The translations under genes were made by a program, and so were the position numbers. DNA of 64,000 nucleotides from Ampelocalamus luodianensis (Eukaryota > Streptophyta > Magnoliopsida > Poales > Poaceae): positions 25,818,657 through 25,882,656 of the forward strand of contig CM070632.1 of assembly GCA_036346255.1 (NCBI GenBank), in the 5' to 3' direction. The notes beneath the pieces are model-generated. The model was not told the DNA's origin and searched no databases. It saw nothing but the letters and a program-made list of their open reading frames with translations. Shown in pieces: positions 32,745 through 43,880 of the stretch; the stretch's first letter is position 1, and the number at the start of each line of letters is the position of its first letter.

Positions 32745-34867
32745 TGTAATATCCTGAAATGCAATAGAGAAGGATTTAAAGTTTTAGTGGGTTTTTTCAC
32801 AAAGATTGGAAAACCCAGGCCATGGGATCTTGGCCCACGGCACATTGGCCCAAGGTGGGACGGTGCCATAAAGGAGCCAGGGGACGGCAGCCCAAACCCT
32901 AGCCGCCATCCTTGCTCCTTGCTGCTCCTGCCTGTTTGCCTTGCGCCGCCTCTTGGTTGCTAGTATTAGTGCTGCCCTGCCGCTGCTAATTGCTAGCATT
33001 AGGGCTGCTGCTGCATGCATATGTTGCGTTCGTGTATTGTGGCCGCAACTAGCTATCTCTGGCTGTTGCATGAGTTCTGCTGCTACATAGGCTGCCAAGG
33101 ATCAACAAAGAAGGAAGAAAGGAAGGAAAAGAGTAGGATTTTCGTGGGTTCTTGTGATCTATCATGTTCGTCAAGAGTAAACTCTGTTAGTCCCTAGATG
33201 TTACCTTGGATTTGTCGCTGTTAAGTTCATAGATTGTTTTGATTAGGGAAAGTTTAATTTTTAGCATGCCCTAGTTCGTCGAGGTTAGATACAGAACCTT
33301 ACGGGGGAGATTTGGGGTATTTAGGCTCGTATTCAAAGGTTGGCCCAATTATATAAAAGCTATATAATCTTGTTAGCTTTTGAGGAAGGTTTGGATCATT
33401 AGAATCAGAGTAGCGAGTGAAATGTTACGGCCTCGGGAATTTCGCTGTCCAGAATTTAGACTCAGGTAGCAGATGTTGTGTAGATGGTTCGATTTCATCT
33501 AGTAGATGGCAAAATTAAAATGTGTTGGTAACTTGAATAAGTTAGGAAATTTTGTTTAGTTTTCATAACTGGTATCGTTCATATATTTTCAAGTTTTAGA
33601 ATTAAAGATATAAAATTATGAAGTGGACTGTCCTGACAGATTCTGGGACGATCTTCGGGGAAAGAAACAGGACAGGTAACGGTAGAATCAGAAGTTCATC
33701 ATAACTAGAAAGTTATACTATTTTTCATGAGGATTCCATAAAGTAGTGGATGTCAAGATTTGGAGTTCAGATGTACTACTGGGACAGCGGGTAGTGCATC
33801 TAGTAGTTTTGGGTTAATTGGGTCAGTTTCGTGTAGACGTGCGATGATGGTAAGTGTAAAGTGTGAGTACTGTGATGTTGTGATTTTGAGCTATGTCTTG
33901 CAATGTTTGTCTAGGGAGTGTGGCTTCTAGTACCTTGCTGCCGCTTCACTATCCAGCTCCAAGGGGATAAAAGGCAAGTGCATGGTAGACAGTGATCGAT
34001 GGTGGATCGCTGTATTCTTTATCATTCATTACCATTATATTATTTTTGCTCTCATCTTATTTAATTGCAAACAATATGAATGGTCATGATAATAATTGTA
34101 TTGATGAATTCAAGAATGTTGGATGACAGTATTATTGATGAACTTATGTTAAATTGAGCATTCATCAGCATTATTGCATGAACAGAAGGTGATCATGGTG
34201 ATCATATATCTATCTTATTGGTAGAGACTCCACGGGAGTGAAGGAGGTCCCCGATCCTTTTGGAGGACGGACTTGAGAGTGAATATTATCGCGAGTGTTC
34301 ACTCACGCTATACCGGTATATACGGAAGGAGTCGCATGTGGACATGTAGTGTAGGGATACCTTGCATTTAATAAAAAGAGAGTTTGATGATTGAGTATGT
34401 GAATAAAGAAAAGAAAATAGTTGATGTTGATGATGATATTATTTATAGTTGTTTGATCATTGTTTATTATTGTGCTTGCTGAGTCGTGGACTCACTCTTG
34501 CTCTATTATTGTTTTTAGGTGACTGTTGATGGCGTTGCACATGGGAAGGGCTAGTGCACTTGGAACCACGTCGTACATTCAAATACATGAAACATTGACC
34601 ATGAGACACTTTATTAGCATGATGATTTATAATTAGGACATGATAGTATTGCTTAGCCTTAGTTGATCTGTTGGAGTTGATTACTCACTCAATAGACTTG
34701 GTTCGATTGGTTTTGCGTTGATATTATTTTTTTATCTTGCCATGCTTCCTAGGAATTAATTATCCATAATTGCCATATCGTTATGCCTGCGTTATTGTGA
34801 CATGTGGATGGGTTTTACCATTGATATGCTTGCTGTAATTTAGTGTTAATTGATGTTAAAATTGGGA
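32745..34867 (+). mobile_element. Solo LTR E, first part
   Basis: Begins TGTAATATCC and follows the D-type LTR plan: a GGCCCA-rich block, AACCCTAGCCGCC, an AT-rich middle, then GTGATCATTGTTTATT...CTGAGTCGTGGACTCAC. It is a diverged member of the D family. It is interrupted at 34868 by LTR F, and the last 12 bp resume at 37505-37516. Flanked by CATGG (32740-32744) and CATGT (37517-37521). No internal sequence, so it is a solo LTR, about 2.14 kb without F. Confidence 0.85.
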
Positions 34868-35129
34868 TGTTAAAGTCCTCGTGCATTAAATGCCATCATC
34901 TCCTCAGCGACGTGTGCATTAAATGCCGCGTCGCCGCAAATCTCGCCCCTTTTTCCCTCAGCGACGTGCGCATTAAATTCCTTGACTTTGCCACGCTCGT
35001 CTCCCCTCATGTCCCCTCCCTCACCTGCCGGCCGTGCGCCCATACTGCGTCGCTGCAAATCCCGCCGCTCCATCTTTTCACCCGGTCTCCCCCTCCTTTC
35101 TCTATAAATAGAGCACAAGGGAGCCCTCA

Positions 35130-35140
35130 CCCTCCTCTTG
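35130..35140 (+). promoter_or_regulatory. Possible TATA box region, LTR F
   Basis: A CTATAAATAGAG TATA-like box lies at about 35101-35112, just upstream, followed within 30 bp by GAGCCCTCACC. It is a strong plant TATA consensus and the likely core promoter of this LTR. The interval given marks the expected start region. Confidence 0.5.
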
Positions 35141-35424
35141 CTTTTTCCTCAACTCTCCCTCTTTCTCTCACCCCGTTTTCGTCATGCCTCAAGTTCCGCC
35201 GAAGAGATCGCTGGAGTCCACGTTGTCCTCAACCTCCTCGCCGTCGAAGAGTTTGTTGGAGTCCGCGCCATCCTCAACCTCCTCGCCGTCGAAGAATTCG
35301 CTAGAGCACCCGCGCCACCTTCGACTGCCGTTCACCATCCTTCCCCAGCTCCTCCTCTGGCCTCTCTCTCTCTGTCCTGGTGAGTTCCCCGTGCCCTGTT
35401 CTCCCTCGTGTTTCTTTCGACCGC

Positions 35425-35640
35425 GTTGAGAGTCGAATCTTTCTTTCTTCTTTCTACCACGTTGAGTAGTCGAATCCTTCTCCCTCCTACGACCACGTTG
35501 AGTTGTCGTATCCTTCTTGTATCCCTCCTACGACCACGTTGAGTAGTCGTATCCTTCTTGTGTCCTTCCTACGACCATGTTGAGTAGTCGTATCCTTCTT
35601 GTGTCCTTCCTACGACCACGTTGAGTTGTCATATCCTTCT
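35425..35640 (+). repeat. Minisatellite, 6 units of 36/41 bp, in LTR F
   Basis: Units start at GTTGAG 35425, 35461, 35497, 35538, 35579 and 35620. The spacing is 36, 36, 41, 41 and 41 bp. The core is CGACCACGTTGAGTAGTCGTA followed by TCCTTCTTGTGTCC. The core itself is a near-palindrome (CGACnACGTTGAGTnGTCG). Confidence 0.88.
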
Positions 35641-36582
35641 TTGAACCTGGTAGTCCAACCTCTTCCGACTAGTCTAACCTCGTTCGACTAGGTAGTCTAA
35701 ACCTTCCGACCAGTGTAAACTTCCTTCCGACCACCTGTAGTCGAACCTCCTTCCGAGAGCCCGTCCTCCTCCATTAGGGCTCCGATCCGAGCAATTCAAA
35801 TATCTAAACTTAGTACCTTTCTTTTGGTTCTAGTTTGGTAATCCTTTTGGATTTTATTTGGACTTGTCTTATTTATTTGGCTCTTTTCGTACGTATAGAT
35901 TCTGATGTTTTCGAAGAGTTCTTAGATGCGACGACCTCGACCGAAGCATCTCAACTCTTCAACGAAGGCAAGTCGTAGACCTTTGATTATGTCGTACCCA
36001 GTTTACAAAATTATATTATTTTATATCAACATGCATGACTAATTGTATAAAAATGGATTAGGAAATAGGTAAATATCTACTCGACATAATGACTCCTTGA
36101 ATAATTGTGATTGACACATTGACATGTACCCTTAGACACTGTAGGTTGGGTAATCCTAGTTGGACATTATTGTGATACCAACATGGGTGCATATTATGCT
36201 TAGTCCTGCTTTAGTTATACGATGCCTCTCGATCACATGATTCAATGATGATAAATTTGACTAAGTGAATATGGAATTGTAGCATGTGTTGCCTTGGCAT
36301 GTGTTGCCACTAATATTTAAAATTTGTTTTGCCATGGCAAGGGTTGCCATTTGGTCAGGTTGAACCAAAAATGATTTCTTACTCAGACGAATGATCGTGT
36401 AGTAAAGGGGGTGCTGGAAGCACATTGGGATGAGGATATTTCGCTTGAGTAGACAATAAGGACTTAACATTGTGCACCATTGATCTGGGCCATACCGTGC
36501 AACTACAAGTCTATTTATGGGGTGGACCTGGCCAACTAATTAGCAATATTTTGAGTCGGTTCTGTTTGGGTTGATCCGCGAA

Positions 36583-36705
36583 GCAAGAGGGGGCCTATGT
36601 GGCAAAACCTTAGCGAGCGCAGCGCAAGAGGGGGCCTGTGTGGCAAAACCTTAGCGAATGTGGTGCAAGAGGGGGCCTGTGTGGCAAATCCTTAGCGAGT
36701 AGAAC
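36583..36705 (+). repeat. 41-bp triplicate in LTR F
   Basis: GCAAGAGGGGGCC starts at 36583, 36624 and 36665, each followed by GTGGCAAA-CCTTAGCGA. LTR C has a single copy at about 9240, so this is a lineage-specific expansion. Confidence 0.9.
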
Positions 36706-36836
36706 CGAGTCTAAATAGAGCTTTATAAAAAGCCTGGTGATAGTCTCTCCTTGATTCACATGTCTAAGGAAACATGTGTTGTATCAAGCGACTATCTCTT
36801 GTGGGTCAAGTTGTACAACCTCTGCAGAGTGTAAAA

Positions 36837-36848
36837 CTATTCGAATAG
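36837..36848 (+). repeat. CTATTCGAATAG module in LTR F
   Basis: Preceded by GTACAACCTCTGCAGAGTG and followed by a GTGTCCCC..TTATGGAC stretch, the block shared with A, B, C and, weakly, G. Confidence 0.75.
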
Positions 36849-37504
36849 GCGTGTCCCCAGTTATGGACAATGCCTAGTGATTTCACAAGAGGGGTAGATT
36901 TTTCTCAAAATTATTGTCTTGGTTGGCACAAGTGGTTTGGGAAGTGAACAGTTCACGAGTGGTTTCAAAGAACTTGATTACTTATGTATTAATCTTTCGA
37001 CTTATGCTTTCAATCTACTTACTGTAATTACTGTCAATACTGCTTTCTGCAAATTAACCGTAAAGTCATCCTTGTCAAGCCTTGCATGAATACTACTTGC
37101 ATACTGTTCCCTACGACTTGTTGAGTACTTTATGTACTCACAACTTTGCGCCCTTTGTTGATCAGTCGTCGAAGAAGACCTACGGAGCACCGAGCTCTAC
37201 GAGGATGACTACTTCAAAGACCATGCGATCTAGGTCGCGTCCTCCACTCGATTGCCTGTGGGCATGTCGAACGGCCTCTACGAGTTGTTTTGATTTCCAC
37301 TGCAAGTGTATCTTTTGCCGTTGTTATTGAGCCCTGCATGGCAAACTCTGTAAAAGCCTTGACCATAAGGTCCTTTGCTACTAAGTAATATTTTATTTGC
37401 TTCGATTAGCTATTCTGTTGTATGGATATGATCTCATCTATGTTGCAACTGTGCGGACTAGACAGAGGATCCCGGGGTTGCATACTCAGGGTCCCAACAT
37501 GGGC

Positions 37505-37516
37505 CGGGGTGTTACA
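37505..37516 (+). repeat. Solo LTR E, terminal 12 bp
   Basis: CGGGGTGTTACA, the end shared by D-type LTRs, stranded beyond LTR F. Confidence 0.75.
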
Positions 37517-38746
37517 CATGTCCAGGTTGTACTACCGTTCGTGGTATGGGAATAGTAAAGTGTTTACCTCGGGTAACTTAGTTACAAGCGTTGGGGATGG
37601 GTTCCCTTGGAAGAGTTGTTTTCCCTTAAGTTTGCATTTGGTTTTTCTGGTTACAGTTTCTTGCGATTGTTGAACTTTATTTGGATAGCGGTTACAATGT
37701 AGTTGGTAGGGTTCCATTGGACTTTATTGGTTCCATAAGGCAATTATTTGTTTTCCCGACTGCGGATCTATTTGTGATATTTGCGAGGGTTATTCATGGG
37801 CAAGGTTGATCTTTTCATGGGAGTTTTATCTTTCTTGTTGGGAAATGTGACCTATTTGTTCGCTTGGTATTTTGGATAATGGAAGTTTTCATTTGCAAGT
37901 TCTTTAACATGTGGAGCTTTTGCCCCATGTATTTCTTTTGGGAGTAATTTGAGTGTTGAAGTTTAATGCTTCTCTTTTATGAAAGAAAGTGTCAAATCCC
38001 TTTTTGCATTGTCCTGTTATGGTTAAGTGAGAAATTGTAATTAAAGAAATTAATTGATATGGTATGGGTTATCAAGTTGGGTCAGTAACATAATGCATAA
38101 TTAATTTTAATTGATGTCCTTGGTAGTGTGGTTGATTCATCTATTGTTGTCTAGTAATAGTTGCATGATGAATTGTGATTAAGAGTATATCTATTCTTAA
38201 TTGGAATCAATAGGGTTATTGAGTGTGGATCATTGATGAACTAGATTAATCATTAGGATTATTTAATTTGCTAAACTTGTGAGATAAATTTGATTAATTG
38301 GTCTCTTTGGTGTAACCTCACCGTTCGGGATGGTTAAGTTAAAGAGATGTTATATTATTGCCTTAGTAGATGTTAATATGGAATTTATCTGCTATTCATC
38401 TACTCGATGATCTTATATAAATGCTAGATTTACCTAATTCTTGCCATGCTAAAATTATTGAAACATGTATAAAAAACTAGATGAATGTTGATGTAATGCC
38501 TTGTGAAACCTAGTTTTATAAAGAATATGTTATTAAGTACTTAATAATATTTTGCTCTAGTTTTATAAGCATAAGGTGGAATATTGAACTGTGTTTATAT
38601 ATGCTCGTGTGAATGCAAATAAAGGTTTCATTAATTCTTCCATGATTAAGATGATCGCCAATTGTTAATGGTAATCTCTATAGTGGAATTAGTGTGCGCT
38701 AAATTGGTGTTGAGCATTGCTAATAGTTGAATGGTTGAATTTAAAA

Positions 38747-38814
<68 letters not shown>

Positions 38815-41119
38815 TTGTGAGAGTGTCTTATGACAACATGTCCTTGTTAAAAGAGTTTTGCTTCAATAATGTGGTTTGTGCACTAGATTTTTCTCTAGAA
38901 CAAGTTGATTTTTGCAATTTTATTGAGATAACAAAAAAATAATATGAATCAATTTATCATGTTTTTTAATGTTTTATGATGGGATAGTAGGCTATGGTGA
39001 TCCTTGCTAAGAGTGTAATTTTATTGATGTTAGTAAGATTATCAGTAAGGGATTGTGAAGGTAGTGTTGGTTCTTTAGAAGTAAAATAATTTTATCGTCT
39101 TTGGTGATATCGTTTAAATGAAATGTTTCGAGTTTTGCATTCATGATCTTTTGGAGTTCATGATTTCTGTGGTAGCTAAAATTTGGTTTGAGAAAAGTGA
39201 CGTATTGGAAAGTTCTATTGTCTCTTCAGTTATTCATGTGATTTGGTTTGAAAAGCTCTTCTTGTTGAGTTGGCAAAGTGACATGGTAATCAAAGAAAAA
39301 CAAACTATTTTCTGTGTTATAGGAAGGAGTGTAGTAGAAGTATTTGAGGTCGGAGTCGAGTTTTTTTTTACTTGCAACTTATTGAATTGTGCTTAACTTT
39401 GTTGTTATTACCGCATAAGAGTTTCTCAAGTTTCAATAGCAATACGTTATTCTTATTTGTAGAGGTTTAATTCTCTTCTTGTGGGACATTTGCTCCTTAA
39501 CTATGGTTTCACCTCCTGTTTCTCAGGGTTTCGTTCTACTTGACTATTTCTCTTGAATTTGTACTTACTAAGTGGTTAACGTCTCTATGTGCTGAAAATT
39601 ATTTTTATTCGCATCTTCTTTTGATAAAAGAATAACCGATTTATTTTGCAAAATCTTTTCGAGTGTATAGTGGCAACTGAATAGCGGTGGTCAAGTAAAT
39701 GATTTTGTGAGACTTTGGGTGCCATGTGATTTGAGATGCATTGGTGGATAAATTGATTTTGTGATATAATTCTTGGAGAGAATTTGATTTAAATAAAATG
39801 ATTGTCTTTGGAGCTAAACTAATTATGTTGTTGCAACTAGTAGAACCTATAGGGATTGGTGGTCTAGGATCTTTTATTCATGTTAGAGGAATATTAGAAT
39901 TAACAAAAGTTTGAGGATCTTGATCGGATAATCGGAAAATTATGATTGTGTAAATTGCATGGTTGCGTAGGTGAAATTGGATGTTGAGGTTTTGTGGTTT
40001 AGTGAGGGTCTATGAGGGGTGAAGTAATTTAATCATTTTGGGCAGTTAATTGATTAGTGATGATTGTTGATGTTAATGATGGAGTATATTTTGAATACTA
40101 GAATTTTAGTCATCGGATTTGGAGGATCTCCCTTATTAATTATACCGGAAAGTTGATTATAGGATTTTTGGAGGTTGAAATTGGGCTTTGTGTATTATGC
40201 TAGAGCTATGGTTGCCCATGATTATGGGTGAAAGTAGTAGAACAAAAGTGGATTCCGACTAGTGTGATGGTTATTGATAGAATCCTTCGGGTGTAGTAAA
40301 TGAGTTTTTGTGCTGAGAATTTCAAGTTGATTATCCCTAAAAGATTGAGGTGATGTGATTGTGGGTGAAATCTTTATTGAGGTGCATTGAGAATTATTTG
40401 TCAAAGTAATATCTTTGGTAGAGGAGTGGACTAGAGTATCTTTTTGTGGATTAGTAGTGCCCTCTACATGGGTGTGGATGTTGTTTTCGGTTTGAGTATA
40501 GCTTTAAGGTTGCCAATTTAAGCGAAATGAGTTAGTGTGAGGCGTGATGATTTGGAATCCTATGATTTAAGAGAAACTTAATTCTTAGAAGAAAGGTTGA
40601 GAAAAAGGGTGTTTTCTCTGGTAGTGAAATACTCACTTGGTTCTTATTTGAGCTAAGTGTTTATGACGGATGACATTTGCAAATTGAGTTGGTTCTATGT
40701 TGGTATTCGTGGTTTTTCCGGTTAAGAAAAAAAGAGAGAAAGAAAATGGTTGATTTGGGTAGTCAAGTGATTTCGTATTTGGCTTATATGGTGTTTATTT
40801 GCAAACTGCCTACTTGGGAAGAGGAAAAGTTTTCATGATGAATCTTTTGATTTTAGATTGGATCCTTTTGGAGGGAAGCTGGTTATGAGTTGGTTGCATT
40901 ATAAATCCTTTGTTTTCAATTGGGTTCTTTTTGTAAGAGAGTTTGTTTAAGCCGAGCTCTTTTGTGCGTCCCTGGTTAAAGAAGATGCTCCTTGTTAAGG
41001 TGAAGTGGTCGATTGAGAGTTGGAACAAGAGTTCTATGTGTTATGTGCAGGTTGTGTGGTCTGGTACCAAAGAGAAGGTTGGCCTAAGGTACATTTGATT
41101 GTTTCTGATAGTTGTGGGG
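37517..41119 (+). mobile_element. Element D internal region, coding-poor
   Basis: About 3.6 kb where gag-pol would be expected. No convincing gag, protease, RT or RNase H motif can be read in any frame. The longest frame (39118-39396, 92 codons) has no domain. The plus strand is visibly poor in C and rich in T and G. It contains the AT/TG microsatellite at 38750-38812. Either an extremely decayed coding region or a large non-coding derivative (LARD-like). Confidence 0.6.
38750..38812. repeat. Compound microsatellite (AT)n(TG)n
   Basis: About 14 AT units followed by about 18 TG units without interruption. Alternating purine-pyrimidine, so it could adopt Z-DNA or cruciform structure. Confidence 0.95.
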
Positions 41120-41430
41120 GTTTGGAAGTTAGCATATCGCTAAGACCGCCTCGAGTCCATGTGCAGAGTTCATAATGTCTTTCATGTCTCGTGGTTGAGA
41201 AAGTACTTGAGAGATCCGAAGTTCTAAGGTTTGGTTAGGGCCATTGGCTATTGATTAAGACATAATCTTCGAGGCCCGTCTGGTGCGTGTACTAGAGAGG
41301 GCAGAGAGAGTGTCTTCATAGTACATTGGTATACGTCGTGGTACTGGAGTCGCATCACTCTGAGAGGGAAGCGACTTGGGAGTTGGAGTCTCACATGCAC
41401 GAGCCATATCGTTGTTCACGATGGGTACGT
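41120..41430 (+). pseudogene. Element D: remnant of integrase C-terminus and chromodomain-like tail
   Basis: The frame starting at 41120 reads VWKLAYR, a stop, and then RVHNVFHVSWLRKYLRDPK. This is the conserved end of Ty3-gypsy integrases (usually VAYRL-LPP..VHNVFHVSMLRKY). About 100 bp on, another frame reads ESHHSEREATWELES, the chromodomain-like tail. Stops and frameshifts abound. This is the only recognisable coding remnant in D and identifies it as a chromovirus-type gypsy element rather than a copia element. Confidence 0.78.
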
Positions 41431-41508
41431 GTTAGTGGCTGTTAATTTCAGTTTTGGAGTTCTTTCGAGTAGAACGATGAGTATAATTTGTGGTTAAATT
41501 CTGTTTAA

Positions 41509-41519
41509 GTGGGGTAGAA
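41509..41519 (+). other. Element D polypurine tract
   Basis: GTGGGGTAGAA immediately before the TGTAATATCCC start of the 3' LTR. Weakened by T residues. Confidence 0.55.
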
Positions 41520-41853
41520 TGTAATATCCCATTTATTCTTTGAGAGAATATGATTTAGAGATTGATAATTCGGGAAAAAGAGAAATTAAATTCAGTTTTT
41601 TAAGGAGGGAGAGGAACTTGGGCCTTTCGGCCAACGTTCCAGGCCCAAGAGCGAGGGGGAGCCACTAGCCTATAGAGGGAGCCAGATGGCAGCAAACCCT
41701 AGGTGCCACCTCCCCTGCCCAACTCCTACACGCCGCCCCTGTCCTCCCTTTGCGCCACCTCCTGACGCCACTCCCTTCTACGAGTGCCCCTCCCTTCGTG
41801 GCTGCACCATGCCGCCTCTCCATGGTGGCTGCCCGTGCTACCAAACAGAGAAA
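41520..41853 (+). repeat. Element D 3' LTR, first part
   Basis: Starts TGTAATATCCC after the polypurine tract. Contains GGGCCTTTCGGCC and AACCCTAGGTGCCACC blocks parallel to LTR E. It breaks after AGAAA (41849-41853), where antisense LTR K begins. Confidence 0.8.
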
Positions 41854-43880
41854 TGTAACACCCCGTCTCAACACTGAGCCTGGAATGCCACTAAACTACA
41901 CTTACTACTAATTTAAATAATATTTTACAATAATTTCCAGCAAGCATATAAAAAATAAAACCCATCCACGGGTCACAATATTATCAGCAGTTGCGACACA
42001 ATATGCATAAAGATCGAAATACTAGATGGCAATACTAAATAATGAACCAAAAGGAAATAAACGAACTATTAACGAGTCCATTGACTAAATAATTCGAGTC
42101 CCAAACCATTCATCCAAAGTTTATCAAGACTAATGGATCCTAAGATAAATATCATCACTAGATTGAATGATTTCATTGCGATATGAATCAAGTGATTGTG
42201 ATGCTTGGAAGTGAGCCACGTGAGCTATTCCCTCCTATGCGAGATGATGCCAACATCCACCTATAGCAACAATAGAGTATGGGTGGGTCTACGACTCAAT
42301 AAGAATATAATAAAATAATAATCAACAATTCAATAACCATTATCACTATTATCATTAACATCATTCATTTATCCATCTTCTTGCTCATACTCAAATAAAC
42401 ATATCATTCTCTTTTCATTTAATGTAATGCAACTCTATGCTATATGCTCACATGTTCATTTCATCGCTTATACCGATATAGTATGAGTGAACACTCACGA
42501 CAGTGTTCACTCTTTCTCAAGCCCATCCTCAAAAGGACCGAGGACATCTCCACTCTCGTGGAGTTCCCACCGAAGTAGGATTTTATCTAGAGCACTCCAG
42601 ATTAGTCATGTATCTTTCTCACTGGCCTCACCAGACTAATTACATGACTTTCTTACCGACCTAGCTGATGCACTCTTGTCATGATGAATGCAAATGATGC
42701 AATATCTTTAATTATTCATTAACATAATTCATCATCATTATCTCCATGTCATTACCACATCATATCATCAACAATTCATGTCATCAATACTCCATGTCAT
42801 AATCATCAATAACAACCATAGTCATTCTCAAAATGTGTAAATAAGAAATGTAACTACATAAATAACATCACGATAATGAATAATAAACAAAACAACGAAC
42901 AACCCATTGATCACCATTTTACCATGCACTTGCCTCTTATCCTCTAGGTGTCGGGCAGCGAGATGGTGGCAAAGTTCTTGTGGCAACATTCCCTAGAAAA
43001 ACAATTAAAAAATAATAAAAATATATACCACCACAGTACCAAAATATTGAACTAATCACCATCGAACCTACACGCAAAAATGATGCCTTTAACTTAACTT
43101 TACCAGGCGCACTACTCGCTGTCCCAGTAGTAAAACGACTCCAACTCTCTCCTATGAACTCCAAACATATCAAAATATATACTTTATAGAAACCCCACAA
43201 AATTATCTACAACTTTATAGTTATGCAAAACCTCTGAATTCGTCGTTTAGTTCCCTGTTTCCAACCGCGATGATCAAGCCAGAATCTACCGGAACAACCT
43301 ACTTCACTTTTTAATATCAATTTTTCTATAACGTGAAAATTAGCAAACAATGGTAGTTCTAGAAACTAATAATAATTACCTAGCTTATTCAAGTTATGAT
43401 AATAAGTAAATTACTCCATCTACCATGTGTAATTAGCCCATCTACATGGCAACTGCCATTGATGATCGTTTTTTGTACAGTGACATTCCCGGGACCATAA
43501 CATTTCTCTTACAACTCCAAATTTAGTATTTTAGACCTTTCTAGAAATCTAGTGAAATTCCCCACATCTTTTCTAACTAACTTAAACCCTGAATCTGAAT
43601 GTAAATACCCTTAATTGCCCCTACAGGGTTCTTTAACACAGTTTGACGAACTAGGGTTTCCCGAAAACTATGTTTCCCAAGATCCAAACGATCTACAATA
43701 TGAACAACAATTAATCTAGGGTCAACTAAAGGCTACTAGATCGTTACTCCCTGAAGAAAATCGACAATGATCACGGCAGAGTGAGAAACACTAGCTTTTC
43801 TTCCTCTTCTTCCTTCCTCTGCTTCCTTCTTCTCCTTCATGCTCCTTCTTTCTTCCTCCCTTGCTGATCTTTGGTAGCAC
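41854..43880 (-). repeat. Antisense D-type LTR K (5'-truncated), 2.03 kb
   Basis: Begins TGTAACACCCC, the reverse complement of the D/E LTR end, and runs in reverse through all D landmarks. AGAAA precedes it (41849-41853) and follows it (43881-43885), consistent with a target duplication. Its far end reads GGTAGCAC rather than the complement of TGTAATATCC, so its 5' ~330 bp are missing. That breakpoint matches GTGCTACCAAA, the sequence found just left of its own insertion site. By eye it is roughly three-quarters identical to the adjoining D LTR. Confidence 0.75.

Larger units (their letters stand above)
34868..37499 (+). mobile_element. Solo LTR F (C-like family), 2.63 kb
   Basis: Starts TGTTAAAGTCC and ends GGGTCCCAACA, with TGGGA/TGGGC duplications (34863-34867, 37500-37504). 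The 3' two-thirds aligns with LTR C across C's own interruption. The GC-rich 5' third (CGTGCATTAAATGCC repeats, CCTCGCCGTCGAAG repeats) is diverged from C. It contains a 36/41-bp minisatellite (35425-35640) and a 41-bp triplication (36583-36705). Open frames of up to 153 codons at 34843-35304 arise from the GC-rich repeats and are not considered genes. Confidence 0.87.

Noticed and set aside
34843..35304. 153-codon frame at the start of LTR F
   Set aside because: Crosses the E/F insertion boundary and consists of translated GC-rich repeats.
39118..39396. 92-codon frame in D interior as a gene
   Set aside because: No domain, AT-rich background, inside a degenerate retroelement.
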